Both the position numbers and the translations under genes were made by a program. Under the pieces are notes generated by a model. That model made no database searches, was not told where the DNA came from, and saw nothing but the letters and a program-made list of their open reading frames with translations. DNA of 50,150 nucleotides from Vibrio sinensis (lineage in GTDB: Bacteria > Pseudomonadota > Gammaproteobacteria > Enterobacterales > Vibrionaceae), in assembly GCF_003605645.1 (NCBI RefSeq), contig NZ_QVMU01000033.1, forward strand, positions 1 to 50,150, written 5' to 3'. Positions within the stretch are counted from its first letter, which is position 1. The number at the start of each line of letters is the position of its first letter. Below, one piece after another: positions 16,911-26,307 of this stretch.

Positions 16911-18638
16911 ATGGATTTGAAAACAATTACTTACCTAGTTGTAGGGGCGACATTCATCCTCTACATAGGTATCGCAATTTGGGCTCGTGCTGGCTCAACA
17001 AAAGAGTTCTATGTTGCGGGCGGCGGTGTAAACCCAATTGCCAATGGTATGGCGACAGCGGCTGACTGGATGTCTGCGGCGTCATTTATTTCAATGGCAG
17101 GTCTGATTGCCTTTATGGGATACGGTGGTTCTGTATTCTTAATGGGTTGGACTGGCGGCTATGTATTGCTTGCACTACTTCTTGCTCCTTACTTACGTAA
17201 GTTTGGCAAATTTACCGTGCCAGAGTTTATCGGTGAGCGTTTCTACTCAAAGACTGCTCGTATCGTAGCTGTTGTTTGTTTAATCATCGCATCAACGACT
17301 TATGTTATCGGTCAGATGAAAGGTGTTGGCGTTGCTTTCGGTCGATTCCTTGAAGTTGATTATTCAACGGGTCTACTTATCGGTATGTGTATTGTATTCA
17401 TGTACGCTGTAATGGGCGGCATGAAAGGGATTACCTACACTCAGATTGCACAATATTGCGTACTCATTCTTGCTTACACTATTCCAGCAATATTTATCTC
17501 TCTGCAACTGACGGGTCATCCACTACCGCAAATAGGTCTAGGGAGTACCATATCAGGAACCGATGTCTATCTACTCGACCGGCTCGACCAAGTGGTCACC
17601 GAACTCGGCTTCAGTGAATACACCACACACGTTCGCGGTGACACACTAAACATGTTTGTTTACACCATGTCACTAATGATCGGTACTGCAGGTCTACCAC
17701 ATGTAATCATCCGTTTCTTCACCGTACCTAAAGTACGTGATGCACGAACTTCTGCAGGCTACGCGCTACTGTTCATTGCTATTCTATATACGACAGCTCC
17801 AGCTGTATCTGCAATGGCACGTCTAAACCTAATGGATACGGTAAACCCAGCCCCAGGTAAGCACCTTGCTTACGATGAGCGTCCTGATTGGTTCAAAAAT
17901 TGGGAAAAAACGGGTCTACTTGGTTTTGATGATAAGAACGGTGACGGCCTTATCGAATACACCTCAAGCCCAGCAACTAACGAGCTAAAAGTTGACCGTG
18001 ACATCATGGTACTGGCTAACCCTGAGATTGCGAAACTACCTAACTGGGTTATCGCCTTAGTTGCCGCTGGTGGTCTAGCTGCCGCACTATCAACCGCAGC
18101 TGGTCTACTTTTGGCAATATCTTCTGCGATATCTCATGACTTGATTAAAGGCGTGATCAATCCAAATATCTCGGAGAAGAAAGAGCTGATGGCAAGTCGT
18201 ATTGCAATGGCGGTGGCCATCGGGGTCGCAGGCTATCTAGGGCTCAACCCACCTGGCTTTGCCGCCGGTACGGTGGCTCTGGCATTTGGCTTGGCAGGGT
18301 CCTCTATCTTCCCTGCATTGATGATGGGTATCTTTAGTAAGAGCATCAACAAAGAAGGCGCAATTGCCGGTATGGTTGCAGGTATTACCATCACGCTATT
18401 CTACGTATTCCAACACAAAGGCATTCTATTCGTTGCTGATTGGACATACCTAAAGAGCTGGGGTAGCAACTGGTTCTTCGGTATTGAGCCAAACGCATTC
18501 GGCGCAATTGGTGCACTATTCAACTTCATCGTGGCATTCGCTGTATCTCGTGTAACAGCTGAAACACCGCAAGAAGTAAAAGATTTAGTCGAACACGTAC
18601 GTGTACCAGCAGGTGCTGGCGACGCAGTTGACCACTAA
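16911..18638 (+). CDS. Sodium:solute symporter, SLC5 family, VC_2705/ActP-like
   Basis: This is a 575-residue inner-membrane symporter of the SSS family with about 13 hydrophobic segments. Conserved parts are FYVAGGGVNPIANGMATAADWMSAASFI (about residue 32), QMKGVGVAFGRFLEV, MGGMKGITYTQIAQY and AALSTAAGLLLAISSAISHDL. Compared with ActP it has an extra hydrophilic insertion (about 295-350, rich in Asp and Asn, DDKNGDGLIEY) typical of the VC_2705 group. A monocarboxylate such as acetate is the likely substrate, from family and context, but this is inference. It follows its DUF4212 partner and is strongly codon-biased. Its SLC5 fold is also found fused to a kinase in crbS nearby. Confidence 0.9.
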   Translation: MDLKTITYLVVGATFILYIGIAIWARAGSTKEFYVAGGGVNPIANGMATAADWMSAASFISMAGLIAFMGYGGSVFLMGWTGGYVLLALLLAPYLRKFGKFTVPEFIGERFYSKTARIVAVVCLIIASTTYVIGQMKGVGVAFGRFLEVDYSTGLLIGMCIVFMYAVMGGMKGITYTQIAQYCVLILAYTIPAIFISLQLTGHPLPQIGLGSTISGTDVYLLDRLDQVVTELGFSEYTTHVRGDTLNMFVYTMSLMIGTAGLPHVIIRFFTVPKVRDARTSAGYALLFIAILYTTAPAVSAMARLNLMDTVNPAPGKHLAYDERPDWFKNWEKTGLLGFDDKNGDGLIEYTSSPATNELKVDRDIMVLANPEIAKLPNWVIALVAAGGLAAALSTAAGLLLAISSAISHDLIKGVINPNISEKKELMASRIAMAVAIGVAGYLGLNPPGFAAGTVALAFGLAGSSIFPALMMGIFSKSINKEGAIAGMVAGITITLFYVFQHKGILFVADWTYLKSWGSNWFFGIEPNAFGAIGALFNFIVAFAVSRVTAETPQEVKDLVEHVRVPAGAGDAVDH

Positions 18639-18655
18639 AATCTAATCCAAACCAC

Positions 18656-18680
18656 AAAAGCCCCTACGGGGGCTTTTTTA
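18656..18680 (+). terminator. Terminator after the symporter
   Basis: A 7-bp stem AAGCCCC/GGGGCTT (18658-18664 with 18669-18675) with a TACG loop is followed by a T-run. Confidence 0.87.
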
Positions 18681-18868
18681 TTCAAGCAACTCTGTTTATC
18701 TTGTATCAATCTGAATAAGTGATTGCCCAGCACATCACACTAGGAATGCAACCGACAATCCACTCTTAATTGTTCGACACTTACGTTATTAATGAGTAGA
18801 AACACACCATTACTTAACCAAATTGGTATACATTTTAGCCCCGAAACCGTAGCTGCAAGGAAGCCTCT

Positions 18869-19366
18869 ATGTTCAAAAACAAGCACATTCTCATTGCGCT
18901 GTTAGTCGCCCCTATTCTTTCTATTCTCGCCTATGTCGGCACAGACCTCGCTCTCAGTGAAAAGCCACACGCAGCCAAAGAAGGCCAAGAATATAAATTA
19001 GTCAGCAAATCGAATTGTCGCTATACCAGTGGTTTATGCGATATGGCAAATGGCGAATTCAAAGTACAATTTCGCTCAGAAGCACTCTCAAGTTCCGACC
19101 TGACTCTCTCGCTCAAATCAAAATTTGCTTTAGATGGGGTAAAAGTTTCTTTAGTGGATAGTGAAGATCAAACTGCACCCCCAATCAATATGAATGCAAT
19201 AGACAGCTCGAATTTAAATTGGAATGTTGTATTACCTGCACCTAAATCCGATCAAAGCTGGTTAAGAGTTGCCATTCAAGCTGATGGCACTGTCTATTAT
19301 GGTGACACACAAACGGCTTTTGTTACCTACGAAACACTCTTCACTGAAGACCATAAAGCCCAATAA
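18869..19366 (+). CDS. Unknown membrane-anchored protein
   Basis: I do not recognise this 165-residue protein. An N-terminal hydrophobic segment (about residues 8-28, ILIALLVAPILSILAYVG) is an uncleaved anchor or signal sequence. The rest is soluble, presumably periplasmic. It has two cysteines close together (SNCRYTSGLCDM, C49 and C57) that could form a disulfide, followed by an Ig-like alternation of strands (FKVQFRSEALSSSDLTLSL). This layout is reminiscent of FixH-like or immunoglobulin-fold periplasmic proteins, but that is only an impression. Position between the symporter and crbS suggests a link to transport or sensing. It is convergent with crbS. Confidence 0.8.
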   Translation: MFKNKHILIALLVAPILSILAYVGTDLALSEKPHAAKEGQEYKLVSKSNCRYTSGLCDMANGEFKVQFRSEALSSSDLTLSLKSKFALDGVKVSLVDSEDQTAPPINMNAIDSSNLNWNVVLPAPKSDQSWLRVAIQADGTVYYGDTQTAFVTYETLFTEDHKAQ

Positions 19367-19370
19367 ATAT

Positions 19371-19411
19371 AAGGTCTGGGGCTTCCAAAGACCCAGACCT
19401 ATCCTTTCTTC
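19371..19411 (+). terminator. Probable terminator between the unknown gene and crbS
   Basis: A perfect 9-bp stem AGGTCTGGG/CCCAGACCT (19372-19380 with 19392-19400) has an 11-nt loop and a tail ATCCTTTCTTC. The loop is large and the T-tract interrupted, so confidence is moderate. Confidence 0.55.
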
Positions 19412-19437
19412 TACAGCCATTCAAATACAAGCTAATT

Positions 19438-22400
19438 TTAAAGACTCATCGCTTGATTCAAGAATGCTCGTAACTTAAGTGGTTTCACTGGTTTAGGTAT
19501 AAAATAAAAACCATTTGATTCAATACCATCCATCATATCCTGTGTCCTATCGGCACTAATAATAACGCCCGCAAAGTTATCACCAAGACGCAATCGGCAT
19601 TGTTGCAGAACTTCCAAGCCTGTTCGTCCATCGTTTAGACGAAAATCAGATAAAACCACATCAGGAACCCAGTCACTATCGATAGCCTGTAAACTAGAGA
19701 CAATATCTTCAGCGGTTCGAACGTTGCACCCCCAACGATCCAAAAGACTTTTCATTCCAACTAAAATATCCGGTTCATTATCGACACATAACACATTCAA
19801 ATGACTAAGATCGAATACCGCTTCTTGAGGAGCTTGTACTGGTGAAAGAACTTCCTGCATCGCTTGGTTCAGCGTGATGGAAAACACACTACCTTGGCTC
19901 GGCCATGATCTCATTGAAATTTGATGTCCAAGAACGCTAGCAATACCTTTTGAGATAGCTAAACCTAGACCGAGTCCTTGATCGGCACGCACTTGTGATC
20001 CTCGATTGAACTCTTCAAAGATTTCTTGCTGCTTATCTTCATCAATACCCATACCATTATCCCAAACTTCAATTCTGGCTTGTTCGCCAACACGACGCAC
20101 GCCAAGTACAACTTTGCCATTGGGGCTATAGCGAAATGCATTGGTTAAGAAATTCTGTACAACGCGACGTAATAATTTAGGGTCTGATTGAACCAATAAG
20201 TGACTACGTACCATGGTAAATTCAATCCCTTGTTGTTTTGCTAAGGCACTAAATTCTGCATCTAAATTGGCTAATACATCATTAATAGCAAATCCTTGTA
20301 CGTGAACATCCAACTTACCCGACTCCAAACGAGAAATATCCAGCAAGTCTCCAATCAAATCCTCCGCCGCACCTAACGCACTTTCGATATAATTAGAGAG
20401 CTGCTGAGTTTCGCTATCTTTCGCGACTTCAGAAAGAGAAGAAGCGAACAACCTAGCTGCATTGAGGGGTTGCATTAAGTCATGACTCACTGCAGCTAAA
20501 AAACGAGATTTAGATTGTGATTCCAACTCTGAACGCTGAGTCGCAACTACCAACTGCTGATTCAATTGTTCAAGTTCTCGAGTCCTTTCATGGACTCTTT
20601 CCTCCAAGGTTTCATTCGCATCTTTAAGCGCCTGTTCCGCCTCTCTAAATACTGTGATATCCGTAAAGCTCATAACAAATCCACCGCCAGGCATTGGGTT
20701 ACCTTGTACCTCAATCACTCGACCATCTGGTCTAATTCTTGAAGAGGTATGTCGGGATCCTTGTTCCAAATGATAAATACGACGTCGAACATGCCCCTCC
20801 GGATCCCCTGGCCCACACAAGCCTTTCTGAGCGTTATGGCGAATAACATCCGCAATAGGGCGTCCCACTTGAATTAACCCTGCTGGGAAACCAAACAACT
20901 CTAAGTAACGTTGGTTCCAAGCAACAAGACGTAATTGCTTATCCACTACCGCAATACCTTGCCCTATATGTTCTATCGCGCCTTGCAGTAAGCCGCGACT
21001 AAAATCATACAATTCAGATGCTTCATCAACGATGGTTGCCACTTCCTCAAGCTGCATATTTCTACCCTGCAAAGCAGAAGTAAGTACTAACTTAGCTGAA
21101 GAAGCACCAAACACCCCAGCAAGGACGCGTTCTGTGTGACGAATAAGAGTAGAGGGGGCCTGTTGGTTTGGCATCATCGTTTCACGCTGCTGACTCCAGT
21201 ATTGCTTAAATGCCGTTCGAACCCGTGGGCGACCGACAAAACGGGAGGCAAGCATCTCTAACTCACCAACAGTAACGCGGCTTTGATAGAGACTGATGTT
21301 TTCACTTTCAGGTAATGGTGTTCCGACAAAGGATGCCGATTGTAAGCGTTCACTTAAGCTAGAACGAGTGACCAACGAGACCAAAACATAACAAAGGGCA
21401 TTCGCTGCAATGCTTAAAACAATCCCCCAATCAGAGTTTGTTACTCCCCATCCATCAAGAAAATGAGGCGGAGTAATTAGCCACAGTAAGAAGTTATTTG
21501 TTGCGTCTCCTGCCAACATATCTGTTTGGCTCATCAACGTAATCAACCACAAGGTAAAGCCGAATGCGAGGCCAACATAGACCCCCTTTCGATTCCCTTG
21601 TCGCCAATACATTCCGCCAATTAAAGCGGGGGCAAACTGACTAATAGCCGCAAAGGAGAGAAAGCCAATTGCCGACAGTGAATGAATAGAGCCCAGAGCT
21701 TGATAAAAACCCCATGCACCAAGCAATAACAACAAGATGAGTGCGCGACGAATAATGATCAGCAAACCAGAGAAATGACGATGTGTGCGCTGAGACAAAC
21801 GCATGCGACGCAATAAAAGGGGCATCACTAAATCGTTTGATACCATAATTGCCAATGCAATTGTAGAAACGATCACCATTCCACTCGCCGCCGATGTTCC
21901 CCCAAGAAACGCGAGTAATGCAATATCAGTAGCCCCAACTGCCATGGGTAAACTGATGACATAAGTATCGGGACTCACTCCATCTAACATTCCTTGTCCA
22001 ACCCATGCGATAGGCAAAACAAAAATCCCCATCAAGACTAGATACAAAGGAAAAACCCAACGAGCAGTATGCAGGTCTTCTGCTTGTTCGTTCTCAACCA
22101 CCATGGTATGGAACTGACGTGGAAGACAAACGATCGCCATCATAGTTAATACCGTATGAATCACTAAGGTCGGAATGTTAGGTGGTTGGTAAGTCTGACT
22201 GGCTATCTCAGCGATATTTATCTCTGGACTTTCTAAAGCGAGAAAAAGAATAAAAATACCTACGGCAAGAAAAGCCACCAGCTTAACGACAGATTCAAAT
22301 GCAACCGCCATCATCATTCCTCTATGATGCTCGGTATTGTCGATGTGACGTGTACCAAACAGCATAGTGAACGCGGCTAAAGCAACAACGACGAACGCCG

Positions 22401-22875
22401 ATACATCGATGCCTTGCTGAGCTAAGTTTTGCTGAAACTCAGGTGCAACAATATCAAGCCCAAGAGTGATTCCACGTAGTTGCAATGCGATATATGGCAA
22501 AATACCAACCACTGCAATAATAGTGATGACCACCGCTAGCCCTTGTGATTTTCCATATCGAGCCGCGATAAAATCTGCAATTGACGTGATGTGCTCTCGC
22601 TTAGCGACTAAAATCAATCTTGCCAATATTCGCCAACCAAAGGTAAACACAAGAATTGGTGCGAGATAGATTGGTAAAAAAGCCCATGGATTACTGCTTG
22701 CCTGCCCCACTGTTCCATAGAAAGTCCACGAGGTACAATACACGGCAATGGATAAGCTGTAGATCCAAGGTCGCCATTTGGCTAGCCAACTGACACGCTT
22801 ATCACCGTACCAAGCAATTAAAAACAGTAACCCTAAGTACATTAGAGAAACAGGAATAACCAGCCATCCTTGCAT
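19438..22875 (-). CDS. crbS: Transporter-fused hybrid sensor kinase CrbS
   Basis: This 1145-residue protein combines an SLC5/Na+-solute symporter-like membrane domain (about 1-500, some 13 segments) with a linker and a PAS domain (about 625-745). A short coiled coil follows (about 745-790), then HisKA with phospho-acceptor H798 (AAVSHDLMQPLNAARLF). HATPase comes next (N912 in NFLTNAFRYS; DNGMGIDED; GLGLGLAISKG), then a C-terminal receiver (about 1026-1145) with D1077 (VVLSDFRLNDG) and K1128. This architecture is that of CrbS, which with CrbR controls acs in V. cholerae and Pseudomonas-type relatives. How the transporter domain senses is not known from sequence. It has its own leader after the MFS gene's terminator and is convergent with the unknown gene at 18869. 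Confidence 0.9.
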   Translation of the reverse strand: MQGWLVIPVSLMYLGLLFLIAWYGDKRVSWLAKWRPWIYSLSIAVYCTSWTFYGTVGQASSNPWAFLPIYLAPILVFTFGWRILARLILVAKREHITSIADFIAARYGKSQGLAVVITIIAVVGILPYIALQLRGITLGLDIVAPEFQQNLAQQGIDVSAFVVVALAAFTMLFGTRHIDNTEHHRGMMMAVAFESVVKLVAFLAVGIFILFLALESPEINIAEIASQTYQPPNIPTLVIHTVLTMMAIVCLPRQFHTMVVENEQAEDLHTARWVFPLYLVLMGIFVLPIAWVGQGMLDGVSPDTYVISLPMAVGATDIALLAFLGGTSAASGMVIVSTIALAIMVSNDLVMPLLLRRMRLSQRTHRHFSGLLIIIRRALILLLLLGAWGFYQALGSIHSLSAIGFLSFAAISQFAPALIGGMYWRQGNRKGVYVGLAFGFTLWLITLMSQTDMLAGDATNNFLLWLITPPHFLDGWGVTNSDWGIVLSIAANALCYVLVSLVTRSSLSERLQSASFVGTPLPESENISLYQSRVTVGELEMLASRFVGRPRVRTAFKQYWSQQRETMMPNQQAPSTLIRHTERVLAGVFGASSAKLVLTSALQGRNMQLEEVATIVDEASELYDFSRGLLQGAIEHIGQGIAVVDKQLRLVAWNQRYLELFGFPAGLIQVGRPIADVIRHNAQKGLCGPGDPEGHVRRRIYHLEQGSRHTSSRIRPDGRVIEVQGNPMPGGGFVMSFTDITVFREAEQALKDANETLEERVHERTRELEQLNQQLVVATQRSELESQSKSRFLAAVSHDLMQPLNAARLFASSLSEVAKDSETQQLSNYIESALGAAEDLIGDLLDISRLESGKLDVHVQGFAINDVLANLDAEFSALAKQQGIEFTMVRSHLLVQSDPKLLRRVVQNFLTNAFRYSPNGKVVLGVRRVGEQARIEVWDNGMGIDEDKQQEIFEEFNRGSQVRADQGLGLGLAISKGIASVLGHQISMRSWPSQGSVFSITLNQAMQEVLSPVQAPQEAVFDLSHLNVLCVDNEPDILVGMKSLLDRWGCNVRTAEDIVSSLQAIDSDWVPDVVLSDFRLNDGRTGLEVLQQCRLRLGDNFAGVIISADRTQDMMDGIESNGFYFIPKPVKPLKLRAFLNQAMSL

Positions 22876-22902
22876 TCGACATCCTTATCAAATAGAAGAC
22901 AA

Positions 22903-22941
22903 TAAAAAACCTCTCCATCCACAAACGGGAATGAAGAGGCT
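22903..22941 (-). terminator. Terminator of the MFS gene, in the crbS leader region
   Basis: On the minus strand an 11-12-bp stem (22910-22920 with 22928-22939) with one bulge and one G-U pair is followed by TTTTTTATT. It ends the MFS transcript 30 nt before the crbS start, so a crbS promoter would have to lie in the last few tens of bases, or crbS depends on read-through. Confidence 0.7.
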
Positions 22942-23058
22942 TCATTTAACTAGGGATAACTTTTCAACTCAATCAGTTAACGGGAATTCTGTGCTTTATC
23001 CCCAACTAACATCGGTGAATGGACACAAGGTTAACCTGATAACGAGAAAGAACTAACC

Positions 23059-24237
23059 TTACACCGACTCTGTCGCTTTCTGTCCATCTTCCAGCGATTG
23101 GCTTTGCGGATCTAACCGAATAAATAGAGCAAGTCCGCCCATCATAGCCATAACCCAGAAGACATTTGCGCCCCAATGTTCGTAGCCCCATCCACTGAGC
23201 GCCGTCATTAGTGCTATAAAGGCACCAAGAGGGATCGCATTATATAATGCTTGAAGTGCGACCATCTTTCTAGATTCTGCATTTTGAATATACTGAATTG
23301 CAGCGATATGACCGACCGCAAATGTCACGGCGTGTAAGAGCTGAATGAGCACAAGAGCAACTAACGCTGTTGTTGAAGCTGTCAAACCCCAGCGGACCAC
23401 GACACCAAGTGCGGCAAGAATAAATAGCGCACGCAAAGACCAGCCAGTAAAGAGACGCTTACTAAAAGCAAAGATCGCCACCTCGGCCGCAACACCTAGA
23501 CTCCACAAATAGCCAATCACATCTTCTGAATATCCAGCGCCTTTCCAATAGATAGTACTAAAACTGTAATAGGCTGCATGACTTCCTTGAATAAGAGCAA
23601 CCAATACTAAAAACTTCAACACGGGTTTTTCTCTCAACAACTCCGAGAGTTTAGGCCGTGTCGTATTTTCGGTTGCGTTAGATACCGGCATAGGGGTGGG
23701 ATTACGCAACGCAAATAACAAGGCAACCAAGACACCAGCCATCGCAGTATAAATGATCATGTTCGAGCCAAACTTAGCAACTAAAATACCGACAACAGTT
23801 GAACCTGCGATAAACGCAACCGACCCCCATAATCGAGTACGACCATAATCCAACATGTTTAACCGAGCGTAGTAGTTAGCCATAGCATCCGATAATGGAA
23901 TACTTGGCCCACAACATAAGTTAAATAAAACAATCGCTAGAGCTAACCCCCAAAAGTTTCCGCCGACAAAAAGGTGAAATCCAATAAATATAATCGAGGC
24001 GAATGTTAACCAACGTAATGCTGGTATTAAGTGTTCCGCTTTATGAAGCCTTGGTGTCAGAACCATATTGGCAAGGCAACGTGTCGCGAATCCTATCCCG
24101 ATCAATAAACCAATATCTGTCGCAGAAATGCTTTGGTCCTCTAACCATAGAGCCCAAAACGGCAAATAAACGCCATAGGCGAAAAAGAAACCAAAAAAAT
24201 ACTGGGAAATCCAGCCATAAGGTGTAGGGGTAAACAT
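23059..24237 (-). CDS. MFS transporter, HcaT/3-phenylpropionate permease-like
   Basis: This 392-residue protein has 12 hydrophobic segments. It shows the nucleoside:H+ symporter/HcaT-type MFS signatures: an N-terminal YFFGFFFAYGVYLPFWALWL and the loop motif NYYARLNMLDYGRTRLWGSVAFI. HcaT is annotated as a 3-phenylpropionate importer in E. coli. No aromatic catabolic genes occur here, so substrate is unknown. It lies directly upstream of crbS on the same strand, with a terminator in the 183-nt gap, and is divergent from the DUF294 gene. A role in carboxylate uptake is an inference from context only. Confidence 0.85.
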   Translation of the reverse strand: MFTPTPYGWISQYFFGFFFAYGVYLPFWALWLEDQSISATDIGLLIGIGFATRCLANMVLTPRLHKAEHLIPALRWLTFASIIFIGFHLFVGGNFWGLALAIVLFNLCCGPSIPLSDAMANYYARLNMLDYGRTRLWGSVAFIAGSTVVGILVAKFGSNMIIYTAMAGVLVALLFALRNPTPMPVSNATENTTRPKLSELLREKPVLKFLVLVALIQGSHAAYYSFSTIYWKGAGYSEDVIGYLWSLGVAAEVAIFAFSKRLFTGWSLRALFILAALGVVVRWGLTASTTALVALVLIQLLHAVTFAVGHIAAIQYIQNAESRKMVALQALYNAIPLGAFIALMTALSGWGYEHWGANVFWVMAMMGGLALFIRLDPQSQSLEDGQKATESV

Positions 24238-24469
24238 GAGAGCCTCAAAAGACGAAGTAGATCATCTTCATTATCCATTGACGCCGTTCGAATAAAAAGG
24301 GAATAAACTCACACATTCCTTTTCCGCTTTGTATTCTCAATCCAACGGGTTCGACCAAAGTCGTCTGGCAAGGCAGGTAAAAATAGTCACACTTAGAGTA
24401 AGCCAATAAAGAAAGTGGTGAGCCTGATTCTCTCACTATTCAATCGCAATTTTTGCTTCAAGGTGCGCT

Positions 24470-26296
24470 ATGCCAGATAAATTTAATATGTCGTTTCCTC
24501 CATTCGATCGGTTAACGCCATCTCAGCAAGTACTATTGCGTTCATCACTTGATGTTGCTTACTACCGCGAATCTGAATACCTTCTTCAAGCTGGATATGA
24601 CAACGCCCATCTACACATTTTAATCAAAGGGGCAGTTGAAGAACGTTCACCAGATGGTAATGAAGTTTTTGCTCATTATGCGAATGATGATTTATTTGAT
24701 GTGAGATCATTATTTGATGGTACACCTAAGCACCATTATGTTGCGCTAGAAGATACGCTTTCCTACCTATTACCCCGAGCTATTTTTATCGAGCTATATA
24801 ATGAAAATGGCCAGTTTGCAGCCTACTTCGATAATAATCTAGCCCGTCGACAAGAGCTCATCGAAGCCGCTCAGCAGCAACAAAACTTAGCGGAATTTAT
24901 TCTTACTAAAGTAGATCGTGATATTTATCATCCAGCAATGGTTCTTGAACCAGAGCAACCGCTTAATCAGGTAACAAAGACTCTCAAAGACAATGGTATC
25001 GACTCTGCGCTCGTACGCTTACATGATGACGACCCAAGAGTGCTAGCTCAACCTAATGAGCATCCATTCGCCATCGTCACTCGCACCAATATGTTACATG
25101 CTGTAATGCTTGATGGGCACACTCAACATACTCCCGTAGGTGAGATAGCTACCTTTCCGGTTTTTCATGTTGATGATGGCGACTTCATATTTAATGCTCT
25201 AATTTCAATGACAAGACATCGAATGAAGCGTGTCATGGTATGCGAGGGGAAAGAAGCTATTGGCATGCTTGATATGACACAAATTCTTAGCGCATTTTCG
25301 ACCCACTCTCACGTTCTAAGTTTGAGTATCGCTCGCTCTACAAGCGTAGAAGAACTCGCTTTAGCATCCAATCGCCAACGAGAGCTAGTTGATAGTTTGA
25401 TTGGCAATGGTATTCGTACCCGCTTCATTATGGAGCTCATTTCCGCGGTTAATGAACTTATCATAGAAAAAGCTTTTGAACTCGTGGTTCCCCCCGCATT
25501 ACATGATCATTGCTGCTTAGTCGTATTAGGCTCAGAGGGGCGTGGTGAACAAATACTAAAAACCGATCAAGATAATGCATTGGTGATCAGAGATGGTCTC
25601 GAATGGGATCAATGTGAAACCGTAATGGCTCGCTTAACTCATACACTTCAACAACTTGGTTACCCTCTTTGCCCTGGAAAAGTCATGGTAAATAATCCTA
25701 AGTGGGTGAAAAGCCAAACGGAATGGAAAGAGTGTCTCACTCAGTGGGTTAAAAGCAATAAAGTCGAATATGTCATGGATCTCGCCATATTGGCAGATGC
25801 GCACCCAGTCGCTGGAAACCATCAACTGCTTGAGCCGGTCAGCGATCATCTGAGATCGTTAATGTTCAACAACATGCTCACGCTACAAGGCTTCTCCCGC
25901 CCAGCGTTACAATTTTCCCTGCCATTAACTTTGTTTGGAACGGTCAAACAAGATAAGCAAGGTCTCGATCTTAAAAGTGGCGGTATTTTTCCGATTGTTC
26001 ATGGTATTCGCACCTTAGCTCTTGAATATGGTCTCACCAGTAAAAATACGCTCGAACGTATCGAAGATCTACGCAATAAAATGATCCTTGAACCTGAAAC
26101 GACTGACAATCTAGATGAAGCATTGAAGTTATTTTTCAAGCTGCGTTTAAACCAACAACTCATCAATCAAAATACCAATAACCGAATCGACTTAAAGCAG
26201 CTTGATAGAACTGAACGAGATCTTCTGCGTCATAGCCTGCATGTAGTGAAAAAATTCAAACAGTTTCTTGGTCACCATTACCAACTACGCGATTAG
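24470..26296 (+). CDS. cNMP/CBS-domain DUF294 nucleotidyltransferase
   Basis: This 608-residue cytosolic protein has a cyclic-nucleotide-binding-like domain (about 15-120) and a pair of CBS motifs (about 155-280). A nucleotidyltransferase of the DUF294 type follows, with GSEGRGEQ (354-361) and the metal-binding TDQDNA (365-370), and a helical DUF294_C tail (about 460-600). The family recalls GlnD/GlnE-like regulatory nucleotidyltransferases. The target is unknown, and homologues are commonly encoded with ActP-type symporters, a DnaQ-like exonuclease and acs. It ends 11 nt before the exonuclease gene, so the two form one operon. The cNMP domain has weak conservation of the phosphate-binding cassette, so cAMP binding is doubtful. 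Confidence 0.88.
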   Translation: MPDKFNMSFPPFDRLTPSQQVLLRSSLDVAYYRESEYLLQAGYDNAHLHILIKGAVEERSPDGNEVFAHYANDDLFDVRSLFDGTPKHHYVALEDTLSYLLPRAIFIELYNENGQFAAYFDNNLARRQELIEAAQQQQNLAEFILTKVDRDIYHPAMVLEPEQPLNQVTKTLKDNGIDSALVRLHDDDPRVLAQPNEHPFAIVTRTNMLHAVMLDGHTQHTPVGEIATFPVFHVDDGDFIFNALISMTRHRMKRVMVCEGKEAIGMLDMTQILSAFSTHSHVLSLSIARSTSVEELALASNRQRELVDSLIGNGIRTRFIMELISAVNELIIEKAFELVVPPALHDHCCLVVLGSEGRGEQILKTDQDNALVIRDGLEWDQCETVMARLTHTLQQLGYPLCPGKVMVNNPKWVKSQTEWKECLTQWVKSNKVEYVMDLAILADAHPVAGNHQLLEPVSDHLRSLMFNNMLTLQGFSRPALQFSLPLTLFGTVKQDKQGLDLKSGGIFPIVHGIRTLALEYGLTSKNTLERIEDLRNKMILEPETTDNLDEALKLFFKLRLNQQLINQNTNNRIDLKQLDRTERDLLRHSLHVVKKFKQFLGHHYQLRD

Positions 26297-26307
26297 AGAG
26301 AGAAAAC

